Shown: positions 5,453 through 12,356 of the stretch, in pieces
Position numbering within the stretch: position 1 is the first letter of the stretch
Layout: every line of letters begins with the position of its first letter
NCBI GenBank assembly: GCA_902465465.1
Contig: CABQNF010000014.1
Coordinates: 1 to 12,356, forward strand
DNA: 12,356 nt
Reading direction: 5' to 3'
From: an uncultured Collinsella sp.
Lineage (GTDB): Bacteria > Actinomycetota > Coriobacteriia > Coriobacteriales > Coriobacteriaceae
Translations under genes and position numbers: made by a program
Notes under the pieces: model-generated
The model's database searches: none
What the model saw: only the letters and a program-made list of their open reading frames with translations
What the model was told of the DNA's origin: nothing

Positions 5453-6271
5453 CTAGCCGATGGCGTTTTTGAGTTCCGCGCGGCGCTTTTTCATACCCGT
5501 CATGACGGCGCTGCGCAGCTCGGGCATGCGCGCGGTATCCATCTGCGGAACGCCCTCGAGCTTATAGGGAATCCCCAGCTGCTCATACTTGACGACACCC
5601 ATGGTGTGATACGGCAGCATCTCCAAGCCGACCACGTTATGCCACGGGGCGATTAAACGACCGAGCGCCTCGCACTCCTCCACCGTGTCGGTAATGCCCG
5701 GTACCACCACGTGACGGATAACGACCTCAATCTTGCGACGCGCGAGCTCATCACCAAACGCCAGAATGCGTGCGGGATCGCAACCGGTCAGCTTTTTATG
5801 CTCGACGGGATCGGCATGCTTGATGTCGAGCAAAACCATGTCGGTCTCGTTGAGAACGGCATCGAACTTCTCGGGGTGATTGGGATCAAACGCATATCCG
5901 CAGCTGTCAAGGCAGGTATGCACGCGGCCATCGGGGTTATTGTGCATGGCGCGGAACAGGTCGGCCAAAAACCCAGGCTGTAGGAGCGGCTCGCCGCCCG
6001 AAACCGTAATTCCGCCGCTGCGATAGAACTCGTGGTTACTCTGGAACTCATCCATCAGGTGTTCGACGGTCACCATGGTGCCGCCGTTAACCGACCAGGT
6101 ATCGGGATTGTGACAATACGCGCAGCGCATGGGACAGCCCTGGACAAACACCACAAAGCGAATGCCGGGTCCGTCGACCGTTCCCATCGTCTCGATTGAA
6201 TGCACGCGGCCTAGGGCAAATGCGGAATCCTCAGGACGAGCGTCCACACCCTCAAGCGTCATCTCAGCCAT
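5453..6271 (-). CDS. pflA: Pyruvate formate-lyase-activating enzyme (radical SAM)
   Basis: A 272-residue radical SAM activase that uses S-adenosylmethionine and a [4Fe-4S] cluster to install the glycyl radical on pyruvate formate-lyase, enabling anaerobic conversion of pyruvate to acetyl-CoA and formate. The cluster motif CxxxCxxC is CPMRCAYC (Cys46, Cys50, Cys53), followed by HNPDTW typical of PflA. SGGEPLLQP (91-99) is the SAM-binding GGE motif, and HTCLDSCGY and LDIKH also match the family. The N-terminal GRVHSIETMGTVDGPGIRFV is characteristic. ATG 6271 is preferred: the sequence further upstream (from TTG 6301) contains the AAGGAGAGG ribosome-binding site itself; ATG 6262 is an alternative. 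Its substrate gene pflB is not in the window. A palindrome at 6305-6377 lies just upstream. Confidence 0.95.
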   Translation of the reverse strand: MAEMTLEGVDARPEDSAFALGRVHSIETMGTVDGPGIRFVVFVQGCPMRCAYCHNPDTWSVNGGTMVTVEHLMDEFQSNHEFYRSGGITVSGGEPLLQPGFLADLFRAMHNNPDGRVHTCLDSCGYAFDPNHPEKFDAVLNETDMVLLDIKHADPVEHKKLTGCDPARILAFGDELARRKIEVVIRHVVVPGITDTVEECEALGRLIAPWHNVVGLEMLPYHTMGVVKYEQLGIPYKLEGVPQMDTARMPELRSAVMTGMKKRRAELKNAIG

Positions 6272-6304
6272 TCCCGCTACCTTGCCTCTCCTTGGATGCA
6301 ACCA

Positions 6305-6377
6305 ATTAAAATGCCAGAGCCATTCTAGCCCATGCGCTTGCGTTTAAACGTCTCGGACTAGAATGGCACGTTTTAAT
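6305..6377. repeat. Imperfect inverted repeat upstream of pflA
   Basis: GCCATTCTAG (6319-6328) and CTAGAATGGC (6358-6367) are a perfect 10-bp inverted repeat. Outer boxes ATTAAAA (6305-6311) and TTTTAAT (6371-6377) extend the symmetry, with unequal spacers (7 and 3 bases) between inner and outer boxes. It lies in the pflA leader or promoter zone. It could bind a regulator, such as an oxygen- or redox-responsive one, or be an extragenic palindrome; the sequence alone does not say which. Confidence 0.5.
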
Positions 6378-6381
6378 CTAT

Positions 6382-6403
6382 CCCCCATCACCATGGATGG
6401 GGG
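6382..6403 (-). terminator. Possible terminator of degV
   Basis: CCCCCATC (6382-6389) and GATGGGGG (6396-6403) form an 8-bp G+C-rich stem with a 6-base loop, 42 bases past the degV stop in the direction of transcription. The following minus-strand sequence is ATAGATTAAAA rather than a clean T-run, so termination may be weak or factor-dependent. Confidence 0.4.
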
Positions 6404-6445
6404 CTACGTCGAGATGTCAGGCTGAAGAACGCTCGCCTGCGGCCT

Positions 6446-7300
6446 TTACGCCTTAAGCGTGAGCACCGCACCGAAGGCGGTCGGGCCGCAATGGCTCGAG
6501 ATGACGCCGCCGACTTGAGTCCAGGTAACGTCCCTAAAGCCCAGGTCATGCGCATAGACTTCCATGTCATCGCGCAGCTCCTGGGAAAGGCCCACCGAAT
6601 ACGCCAGGCCAATGTGCGAGTAGTCGATCTCGCCCTTCGCAACCATGTGGTCAATGAAGGCGCGGGCGCACTTGAGCATAGAACCGCGGAACTTCTTGGT
6701 CGCCACGAACTTACCGCCCGTCACCTCAATGCAGGGCTTAATCTTGAGCAGATGGGCGCCCAGGAACGCGACGTTGGACAAGCGACCGCCCGCCTTAAGG
6801 AAGGCAAGGTCCGTAGGAACAAAGCCCAGCAGCACGCGGTCCATGACGGAATTCGTAAATGCAAAGATCTCGTCGACGGTGGCATCGGGGTGAGCCTCGA
6901 TGTATTTGGCGGTCTCGACGACAACGAGCGACTGCCCCACCGAGACAAAGCGCGTGTCCATGGAGTAGACGTAGTCGCGACCCTTGGCGGCGATCTTCGA
7001 TGATTGATGTGAGCAGGTCGTGGCCTCGGAGTACGCAAGATGTAGAATGGTCGCATCGGGCTGCTCGGCATGGATACGATCGTACACGTGAGCAAAATCC
7101 GCAGGCGCGCAGCCACTGGTCTTGGGCATCACGCCAAACTCGTTGCAGCGTGAGTAAATCTCGAGCGGATCGATCGAACCGTCCTCGACGGTCTCGTCAC
7201 CAATCGTGACATGCATGGGCACGCGCACGATGCCGTAGCGTTCGCAAAGCTCCGGCGTCACATCCGACCCAGACTCAACCACGATTACGTACTTGCCCAT
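6446..7300 (-). CDS. DegV family fatty-acid-binding protein
   Basis: A 284-residue protein, the standard DegV length. Members of this family (FakB in Gram-positives) bind one fatty acid and present it to the FakA kinase for phosphorylation, feeding exogenous acyl chains into phospholipid synthesis. The N-terminal strand VIVVESGSDVTPEL (5-18) replaces the usual DSTxDL form. TSGCAPADF (61-69) is the conserved TSxPxxF-type loop that contacts the carboxylate. The LKAGGRLSNVAFLGAHLLKIKP segment is the family's GRLS motif, and a C-terminal SSHCGPTAFGAV matches the H-x-GPGAxG signature. ATG 7300 gives a normal N-terminus, but its ribosome-binding site is poor, so start and expression level are uncertain. 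No fakA is seen nearby, and the ligand is not predictable. Confidence 0.93.
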   Translation of the reverse strand: MGKYVIVVESGSDVTPELCERYGIVRVPMHVTIGDETVEDGSIDPLEIYSRCNEFGVMPKTSGCAPADFAHVYDRIHAEQPDATILHLAYSEATTCSHQSSKIAAKGRDYVYSMDTRFVSVGQSLVVVETAKYIEAHPDATVDEIFAFTNSVMDRVLLGFVPTDLAFLKAGGRLSNVAFLGAHLLKIKPCIEVTGGKFVATKKFRGSMLKCARAFIDHMVAKGEIDYSHIGLAYSVGLSQELRDDMEVYAHDLGFRDVTWTQVGGVISSHCGPTAFGAVLTLKA

Positions 7301-7385
7301 TATTATCACGACCCATCTCAACATTGGCTTTTCAATACATGGCACGCGCCGCCGCACTGTTGCACAACGGCGTCCAAGCGCCAAA

Positions 7386-7424
7386 GAGACGCCGCCCCTT
7401 GCACACAACAAAGGACAGCGTCTC
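7386..7424 (-). other. 7-bp inverted repeat in the degV upstream region
   Basis: GAGACGC (7386-7392) and GCGTCTC (7418-7424) can pair across 25 bases. The element lies in the 275-base gap between the sucrose-6-phosphate hydrolase stop and degV, where it could fold in a degV leader or mark the end of the sugar operon. No T-run or clear promoter accompanies it. The same gap has a small CGTGC/GCACG hairpin (7560-7574) just after the hydrolase stop and two copies of AAACGGT 20 bp apart (7488 and 7508). Confidence 0.3.
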
Positions 7425-7575
7425 CCTGGAAAACTCCGTGCATCCTGAGATTCTACACGGTTTATTAAGGAGTGTTACTTATTCCGCAAACGGTCGCTAT
7501 ACGCGATAAACGGTAGCTGGCCGCGGTAACTGCGACACATTCCGTCCAGCAAATCCAATCGTGCTCCACGCACGG

Positions 7576-9024
7576 TTAATGCACGAGGCGGTAGAAATTC
7601 ATCGATGCCGCACCCTCGGCGTGCAGCTCCATCGCCGGAACCGCCGGCGAATAGGTACGGCTCGTAAGTGCCGCCTCGCCGCCATTTGCAAAAATCTCGA
7701 CCATCGTAGTGTCCGAAAGCACGCGTAGGTCGCGAAGCTCGCCGAGCTCAATCGACCTCTGGTCGCGCCCATAGCCTTCGTCACCCATATCGAGGGTAAG
7801 CATCCCGTCCGTATAACGCACAAAGACACCCTTGCGGATTTCGAGCTCGATCACCTGGGCGCCCTCACAGGAAACCACAAGATCAAACAGGCGGCCCGGC
7901 TCCTCAACGGTTTCACCGCCTGTCGCGCGAACGCAGTCGCCGCGCATCCCCTCAATCTCGTACGCCGGCTGCTGACAGAGCTTACCATCGCGCATGTTCA
8001 GCTCTCTCGGCACCGTCAACGCGCACTGCCACCCGCGTGCCACCGTCGGGCTTTCTGCCGTCGCATCGGGGCATCCCGACCATCCGATCATCAAACGCCG
8101 ACCCGCAGCATCCTCAAAGGACTGCGGTGCGTAGAAATCAAAGCCGGCATCGACCATCGGGGGCATGCCCTGCCCGGTGATCTTAAAACTCGGCGCCTCC
8201 CAATCGGCCTCGATGGGAAACCACACGCACTGGTGCGGATTGCGGTAACGCCAACCATCGGCGGACACACCCTGCGGACAGCAAACGAGAATAAGCTCAC
8301 CATCGAGCTCAAACAGATCGGGGCACTCCCACATAAAGCCAAACTTCTCGCCCAACTCAATGCGCGTCGCATAGCTCCAGTCCTCTAGATCGCTCGAGGT
8401 ATAGACAAGCACGCAGCCGCGGTCGTCTTTCGTACGAGCGCCCAGAACCATGTAGTAGATACCATCGTGTTCAAGGATCTTGGGGTCGCGTACGTGCGTA
8501 CCGATATCGTCGGGGTAATCGACCGGCCCAACAGCCACACACTTCTTGCCCAATTCGTCGGGATTCTCGGCAACCATATGAATTTGGTTTTGCTCACGGC
8601 CCGTCAACACGTAGTCGTAATCATCTCGGTCAAAATGCTTGACGTTGCCGGTATAGAAGTAGTGAATCTTGCCGTCGTGTACAAAGGCAGAACCAGAATA
8701 CGCTCCGCTCGAATCCAAATCGGAATCGGGGAACAGCACAGGGCCGCAATTCTCGTACGTCACAAAATCCTTTGTTGTCAGATGATTCCAAAGCACTGGA
8801 CCGCCATGCGCAGCATCGAATGGATCGTATTGGTGATAGATGTGATACGTATCACCGATCTGCACCAAACCGTTGGGATCGTTGAGCCAGCCAAGCTCAG
8901 GCTCCACATGGAACAGGAGCCTATCGGGGTCGGACGCGATGCGACCCACCGTCTCATCCTGTCCGGCACGCCATTGCTCATAGTCCGCGCGCGTCACCTT
9001 ATTTTTTTGATTAAACATCGCCAT
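7576..9024 (-). CDS. Sucrose-6-phosphate hydrolase / beta-fructofuranosidase (GH32)
   Basis: A 482-residue GH32 enzyme that should hydrolyse the sucrose-6-phosphate made by the adjacent PTS permease, giving glucose-6-phosphate and fructose. All clan GH-J catalytic motifs are intact: WLNDPNG (46-52, nucleophile Asp49), RDP (179-181, transition-state Asp180) and ECPD (233-236, acid/base Glu233). DFYAPQ (296-301) is also conserved. The five-bladed propeller is followed by a beta-sandwich from about residue 350. There is no signal peptide, so it is cytoplasmic, as expected for a phosphorylated substrate. The ATG at 9024 has only a weak ribosome-binding site (ACGAGAAAG), and ATG 9018 is possible. 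It is the last gene of the operon, 95 bases after the permease, with a strong hairpin between. A scrB/sacA-type name would fit. Confidence 0.93.
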   Translation of the reverse strand: MAMFNQKNKVTRADYEQWRAGQDETVGRIASDPDRLLFHVEPELGWLNDPNGLVQIGDTYHIYHQYDPFDAAHGGPVLWNHLTTKDFVTYENCGPVLFPDSDLDSSGAYSGSAFVHDGKIHYFYTGNVKHFDRDDYDYVLTGREQNQIHMVAENPDELGKKCVAVGPVDYPDDIGTHVRDPKILEHDGIYYMVLGARTKDDRGCVLVYTSSDLEDWSYATRIELGEKFGFMWECPDLFELDGELILVCCPQGVSADGWRYRNPHQCVWFPIEADWEAPSFKITGQGMPPMVDAGFDFYAPQSFEDAAGRRLMIGWSGCPDATAESPTVARGWQCALTVPRELNMRDGKLCQQPAYEIEGMRGDCVRATGGETVEEPGRLFDLVVSCEGAQVIELEIRKGVFVRYTDGMLTLDMGDEGYGRDQRSIELGELRDLRVLSDTTMVEIFANGGEAALTSRTYSPAVPAMELHAEGAASMNFYRLVH

Positions 9025-9041
9025 TGGCTTTCTCGTCTATA

Positions 9042-9081
9042 GGGAAGGACGCTCGACTCACACGAGTCGAACGCCCTTCCC
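9042..9081 (-). promoter_or_regulatory. Intercistronic hairpin between PTS permease and GH32 hydrolase
   Basis: Arms GGGAAGG-A-CG-C-TCGACTC (9042-9059) and GAGTCGA-A-CG-C-CCTTCCC (9064-9081) pair in 16 of 18 positions around the 4-base loop ACAC. No T-run follows on the minus strand (TATAGACG), so it is probably not a full terminator. It could protect the upstream mRNA segment, be an RNase cut site or reduce expression of the last gene. Confidence 0.7.
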
Positions 9082-9119
9082 CAAATGGACTTATCCTCAG
9101 ATTACGCTGAACGGCTCAA

Positions 9120-10571
9120 CTAGAAGCTAACGTCGAAGCCAGCGCCAGCGCCCTCTTCATCGGTGGTCGGCACGCCCTTTGCCTTGTTGTAGGCAAAGAT
9201 CAAGACGATTGGCACGATGAAGGCGATGAGATTGCCAGCCACATACCACACGAGCGTCTCGGGCGTGACGATGAGCAGGCCAAGCACGCCGGTCAGACCC
9301 TGACCGATAGCGCGCACCTCAAAGAGCTTGACGAAGGCACCGCCGCAGCCTGCACCGATGCAAGCGCAGACGAACGGAATGATCGAGTAGCGCATGTTTG
9401 CAGCAAAGATTGCGGGCTCGGAGATACCGACCAGCGTCGGGATAAAGGACGACATGCAGATGTTACGCTCTTTGGAGTGCTTCTTGTGAATGAGATACAT
9501 GCCGATGGCGCCGCCGCCCTGGGCGATGATGGAAACCGACCAGATGGCCTGGATGTAGTTGAAGCCGGTCGTGGCAACGAGGTTGGCCTCAATACCCTGG
9601 ATGAACTGATGCGTACCGGTAACGACGAGCGGCTGCAGGAACGCGGCGAAGACAAAGGCGCCAAAGACGCCCATCCTGTTGTACAGGATATCGATTACGC
9701 CGGCGAGGACGTCGCCGATTAGGTTGCCGAGCGGGCCGAACACGGTGAACAGGGCGACGTTAGCAAGAATCAGGGTAACGGTCGGGACAAAGACGAACGA
9801 AACGACCTCGGGGATGTACTTCTGGGCAATCTTCTCGACCTTGGCCATAAACCAGGCAGTCAGGATTGCAGGGAACACGCCGCCCTGGAAAGCAACCATG
9901 GGAATGGAGAGCGGACCAAAGTTCCAGTACTCAGCACCCGTCGGGTCCATAACGAACGTGTTACGGTTCATAAGACTCGGGTGAACCATGACGATACCGA
10001 CGAGGATGCCCAAAATCGGGTTACCGCCAAAACGCTTCACCGCGCTGTACATAACCAGGACAGGCAGGTAGTCGAACGTGGTGGCGATAATGGCAAAGAA
10101 GCTAGCGAGGTTCTTGAGGAACTCGCTGTGGTCGGCAAGGCTGCCCTCCATGCCAAAGAGGCCGTTGGCAACGATCAGCGACTTAAGGCCGATGATGATA
10201 GCAGCGCCGACGAAAGCGGGAATGATGGGGATAAAGATGTCCGAGAATACCTTGAGGACCGAGAAGAACTTGCCCTTCTTGTCCGCCTCGGCGCCCTTGA
10301 CCTCGGAAGCGCTGATCTCCTTAACGCCCGTCAGAGCCATAAACTCATCGTAAACCTTGTTGACGGTACCGGTACCGAAGATGATCATGAGCTGGCCGCT
10401 GTTGTACAGCACGCCCTTGACGCCATCGATGTTCTCGAGCTCGGCCTTGTTGTACTTGCTCGTATCCTTGAGCACCAGACGCAGACGCGTAACGCAATGC
10501 GTGGCGCCCTCGATGTTCTCCAGACCGCCGACGTTATCGACGACTTGCTGAGACACTACTTTGTAGTCCAT
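9120..10571 (-). CDS. PTS permease EIIBC, sucrose/beta-glucoside family
   Basis: A 483-residue membrane permease that transports and phosphorylates a sugar, most likely sucrose or a related fructoside given its neighbours. Residues 1 to about 85 are an EIIB domain with phospho-cysteine Cys26 in GATHCVTRLRL, the classic EIIB-Glc/Scr motif. A charged linker (about 90-102) leads to an EIIC domain with about ten hydrophobic segments from residue 110 to 460 (FIPIIPAFVGAAIIIG onwards) and the signature GISEPAIFAANMR (382-394). The C-terminus is a short acidic tail, and no EIIA is fused, so a Crr-like EIIA must act in trans. ATG 10571 has AGAGG just upstream; ATG 10583 overlaps that site. It follows the GH32 gene by 45 bases. 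Substrate assignment is by context only. Confidence 0.93.
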   Translation of the reverse strand: MDYKVVSQQVVDNVGGLENIEGATHCVTRLRLVLKDTSKYNKAELENIDGVKGVLYNSGQLMIIFGTGTVNKVYDEFMALTGVKEISASEVKGAEADKKGKFFSVLKVFSDIFIPIIPAFVGAAIIIGLKSLIVANGLFGMEGSLADHSEFLKNLASFFAIIATTFDYLPVLVMYSAVKRFGGNPILGILVGIVMVHPSLMNRNTFVMDPTGAEYWNFGPLSIPMVAFQGGVFPAILTAWFMAKVEKIAQKYIPEVVSFVFVPTVTLILANVALFTVFGPLGNLIGDVLAGVIDILYNRMGVFGAFVFAAFLQPLVVTGTHQFIQGIEANLVATTGFNYIQAIWSVSIIAQGGGAIGMYLIHKKHSKERNICMSSFIPTLVGISEPAIFAANMRYSIIPFVCACIGAGCGGAFVKLFEVRAIGQGLTGVLGLLIVTPETLVWYVAGNLIAFIVPIVLIFAYNKAKGVPTTDEEGAGAGFDVSF

Positions 10572-10616
10572 GTTCCTCTCCATTCCTTTACGAAATCATA
10601 AGACGTTTTGATGCCA

Positions 10617-11999
10617 TTACAGAGACGCGATCGTTGCATTTGCGCACTTAAGCGTACCGTCGGTGACCGTCAGCGCCACACCCTGGCCCTGCTTATTGCA
10701 GAATCGAGCGTTAAGCGCAACATCATCGACAAAGATGGTCGCGATATCGTCGTCAACGACCAGGCGCACATGATGAGTGCCCTCGCCCTTAAAGAACAAC
10801 GGACGCTCGAGGCCCATGTTGTTGACCTGGAACCACGGATACTGGGGGGCCGCCGTAAACTCGAGCTTGCCCTCACGCAGGTTGGCGCGGAACTCATAGG
10901 CAAGACCGGACTCGGCGTCCTCGGCAAGCTTCACCGAGAAGCCGGCAGCGTCACCGGCGAGCTCGATGTCGGCATCGAGCATATAGGTGGAACCGGCATC
11001 CGCGGCGAGCACCTGCTCGACCTTGCCCGACTCGCAGGAGAGCTCAAAGGCCTCGACTGCCTTAGCCTCGCCAAAGGCGCCAAGCATGCTGTCAGGAAGC
11101 TTGGTGCCGAGCGTTCCGTCGGCACGCTGAACGATCTCGAGGGGCATAAAGGTGCCACCCCACAGGTAAGAGCTGGGGTCGCCGCCCTCGTCACGCGTAG
11201 GAACCCAACCAAAGAGAACGCGGCGCTCGCCGTCAAATGCGGTACGCGCGGCATAGTACGCGCGGCCATCGAAGGAATCGTCCGCAGGAGTGATCCAAGG
11301 ACCGTTGATAGAGCGAGACATGCGGTAACGGGTCTTGTTGCCATCACTGTACTCGGAGAACACCAGATACCACCAGTCGCCCATCTTAAAGAGATCAGGC
11401 ATCTCGAACATGGTGTACAGGCCCGGATTCCACCAGTCGCCCTGGAACTCCCAGGTATCCAGGTCCTTGGAGGTGAACTTGACCAGACGACCGGTCATCA
11501 GACGCTTGTCCTCGCCCACACGCGTGCCGAGGATGAGCATGTACTCTTCGTTCTCCTCATCCCAAAGCACAAAGGGATCGCGCCAGTTGCGGTCATCGTA
11601 ACCCTCCTGGGGCGGAAGCAGCGTCTCGGCGATGTTCTTCTCCCACTTGACGGCGTCGTCACTCGTTGCGTGAAGAAGAACCTGCTTCATCAAGCGTGCC
11701 TTGACCTTATCGCGATTGCAACCGGTGTAGAGCGCATGGTACTTGTCGCCCACCTTAAACACCGTGCCGGCATAAACATACTGGTCGACTTCCTCGTCGC
11801 CGCCACGCTCAAGGCTCTCGCCAAAGTCTTTGTAATTGACGAAGTCCTTGGTTGTCGCGAGTGCCCAGCCAAACGGCTCTCCGAAAGGTCCGGGGTTTCG
11901 CGTGTCACGCTGATGATAGAGATAGAACGTGCCGTCCTCGCCGTACGGCATGATGTCGCCCACCCAAATTCCCTCAGGCTGGTAATACACCTTGTGCAT
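10617..11999 (-). CDS. Divergent GH32 family glycoside hydrolase
   Basis: A 460-residue clan GH-J enzyme, cytoplasmic (no signal peptide). The usual nucleophile motif W-x-N-D-P-N-G is replaced by IWVGDIMPY (11-19), where Asp15 is the likely nucleophile. NWRDPF (138-143) supplies the RDP aspartate (Asp141), and FEMPDLF (198-204) supplies the acid/base Glu199, with Met for the usual Cys. The C-terminal 130 residues form a beta-sandwich (TFMPLEIV onwards, ending VTDGTLKCANATIASL). ATG 11999 follows AAGGAAG by 6-7 bases; a GTG at 12017 overlaps that site. It is the first gene after the operator region and sits before the permease, so its substrate is probably what the permease imports, perhaps a fructo-oligosaccharide or its phosphate. 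A fructosyltransferase activity cannot be excluded. Confidence 0.85.
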   Translation of the reverse strand: MHKVYYQPEGIWVGDIMPYGEDGTFYLYHQRDTRNPGPFGEPFGWALATTKDFVNYKDFGESLERGGDEEVDQYVYAGTVFKVGDKYHALYTGCNRDKVKARLMKQVLLHATSDDAVKWEKNIAETLLPPQEGYDDRNWRDPFVLWDEENEEYMLILGTRVGEDKRLMTGRLVKFTSKDLDTWEFQGDWWNPGLYTMFEMPDLFKMGDWWYLVFSEYSDGNKTRYRMSRSINGPWITPADDSFDGRAYYAARTAFDGERRVLFGWVPTRDEGGDPSSYLWGGTFMPLEIVQRADGTLGTKLPDSMLGAFGEAKAVEAFELSCESGKVEQVLAADAGSTYMLDADIELAGDAAGFSVKLAEDAESGLAYEFRANLREGKLEFTAAPQYPWFQVNNMGLERPLFFKGEGTHHVRLVVDDDIATIFVDDVALNARFCNKQGQGVALTVTDGTLKCANATIASL

Positions 12000-12041
12000 C
12001 CGAGACTTCCTTCCCACGTGATACTAACTCGGTACAACTGC

Positions 12042-12070
12042 AAGATATGTCAATCGTTTTCATATGTCAA
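12042..12070 (-). promoter_or_regulatory. Sigma-70 promoter of the fructoside operon
   Basis: On the minus strand: a perfect -35 TTGACA (12065-12070), a 17-base spacer (12048-12064) and -10 TATCTT (12042-12047). The transcript would start near 12035, about 35 bases ahead of the GH32 ATG. One LacI-type operator fills the spacer and another covers the -35. Confidence 0.7.
12045..12061 (-). promoter_or_regulatory. LacI-type operator O1 (between -35 and -10)
   Basis: GAAAACGATTGACATAT on the minus strand. The core AAACGnTT is the half-palindromic CG-centred form recognised by LacI/GalR repressors. It overlaps the promoter spacer and -10, so binding should block transcription. Confidence 0.6.
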
Positions 12071-12078
12071 ACGTTTTC
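12062..12078 (-). promoter_or_regulatory. LacI-type operator O2 (over the -35)
   Basis: GAAAACGTTTGACATAT on the minus strand, identical to O1 except one base and exactly 17 bp away. The AAACGTTT core is perfectly palindromic. It overlaps the -35 hexamer. The tandem copy may also reflect duplication of a -35/operator unit. Confidence 0.65.
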
Positions 12079-12112
12079 ACACCAATACGTCTTTTCGCAG
12101 TTCCAGTCGTCG

Positions 12113-12129
12113 GCAAACGGTTGACATAT
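12113..12129 (+). promoter_or_regulatory. LacI-type operator O3 (upstream, inverted)
   Basis: GCAAACGGTTGACATAT on the plus strand is the same motif as O1 and O2 in opposite orientation, with centres about 50 bp from O2. It lies just after the regulator gene's stop and could cooperate with the promoter-proximal sites by looping. Confidence 0.5.
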
Positions 12130-12182
12130 GCCGGCGAACGGTCATCAGAGGCGTTTGAGGAATTCTTTTGGCACGGGATGAA

Positions 12183-12356
12183 CTACGCGGTTTTGCCCTC
12201 AATGAGTTCAACGGGGAGCTTGGTATTCGATTCGGGCTTTTCACCGTTAACAAGAGCGATGATGGATTGCGCCGCGAGCTCTCCGATGCGATCGATATCT
12301 TGACGAACGGTTGTTAAGTCAGGCATAAACGTCATAGTGCGGCGGGCGCCATCCGC
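12183..12356 (-). CDS. LacI/GalR-family transcriptional regulator, C-terminal fragment
   Basis: The last 57 residues of a gene whose start lies beyond the right edge. The end LTTVRQDIDRIGELAAQSII, then a short ALVNGEKPES linker and KLPVELIEGKTA, is the typical C-terminus of LacI-family repressors (LTTVRQ...G..A...L...I.G....LP.ELI). This part belongs to the periplasmic-binding-protein-like effector and dimer domain; the helix-turn-helix is outside the window. TAG at 12183-12185 ends it, and the fructoside operon starts 183 bases further on the same strand with three matching operators between. It very likely represses that operon, with a fructoside or sugar phosphate as inducer (inferred). 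The frame is intact throughout the visible part. Confidence 0.9.
   Translation of the reverse strand, partial: ADGARRTMTFMPDLTTVRQDIDRIGELAAQSIIALVNGEKPESNTKLPVELIEGKTA

Noticed and set aside
7477..7542. Short minus-strand frame after the hydrolase, ending FIAYSDRLRNK
   Set aside because: It looks weakly protein-like and has an ATG after GGACGGA, but is only about 22 codons with no further support. It could be a remnant or part of an intergenic repeat.
10608..12158. 516-codon open frame on the plus strand
   Set aside because: It runs antisense to the GH32 gene, whose catalytic motifs are clear. Long antisense frames are common opposite GC-rich genes, and its protein has no recognisable fold.
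1..12356. CRISPR array, tRNA, rRNA, insertion sequence or prophage genes
   Set aside because: No regularly spaced repeats, no tRNA-like cloverleaf or CCA end, no transposase, integrase or phage structural protein was seen on either strand.

Overview
The window looks like chromosomal DNA from a gut actinobacterium of the class Coriobacteriia, most probably Collinsella or a close relative. This rests on the fairly GC-rich coding sequence, the gene families present (DegV, glycyl-radical activase, sucrose PTS with GH32 enzymes, LacI control) and overall protein style. It is an impression from reading, not a database match. Almost everything from 1122 to the right end is transcribed leftwards (minus strand); only the first kilobase reads rightwards.

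Left part (1-2540), which reads as more AT-rich and accessory. A possible structured RNA (1-204) precedes a small secreted protein (275-790), a 34-residue single-pass membrane peptide (815-919) and a clear terminator. On the minus strand there follows an overlapping gene pair: a DUF3990-like, ADP-ribosyltransferase-type protein and an XRE helix-turn-helix protein. The pair looks like a toxin-antitoxin module. A 47-bp near-perfect palindrome in front of it covers its predicted promoter and can also terminate the upstream housekeeping operon.

Middle part (2571-7300), minus strand. mtnN (methylthioadenosine/S-adenosylhomocysteine nucleosidase) and engB/ysxC (ribosome-assembly GTPase) form a two-gene operon. 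Upstream lies a membrane-anchored class A beta-lactamase-like gene broken by one in-frame TAA. Then come a 315-bp gene-free stretch with two strong inverted repeats, pflA (pyruvate formate-lyase activase) and a DegV fatty-acid-binding protein.

Right part (7576-12356), minus strand: a fructoside utilisation locus. Reading with transcription, it contains the C-terminal end of a LacI-family regulator, a divergent GH32 enzyme, a PTS EIIBC permease of the sucrose family and a canonical GH32 sucrose-6-phosphate hydrolase. A good sigma-70 promoter ahead of the divergent GH32 gene is overlapped by two tandem LacI-type operators 17 bp apart, with a third inverted copy upstream. The likely logic is that sugar enters and is phosphorylated by the PTS, the two GH32 enzymes split the phosphorylated fructosides, and the LacI protein represses the operon when no inducer is present. 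No EIIA domain is encoded here, so one must act in trans.
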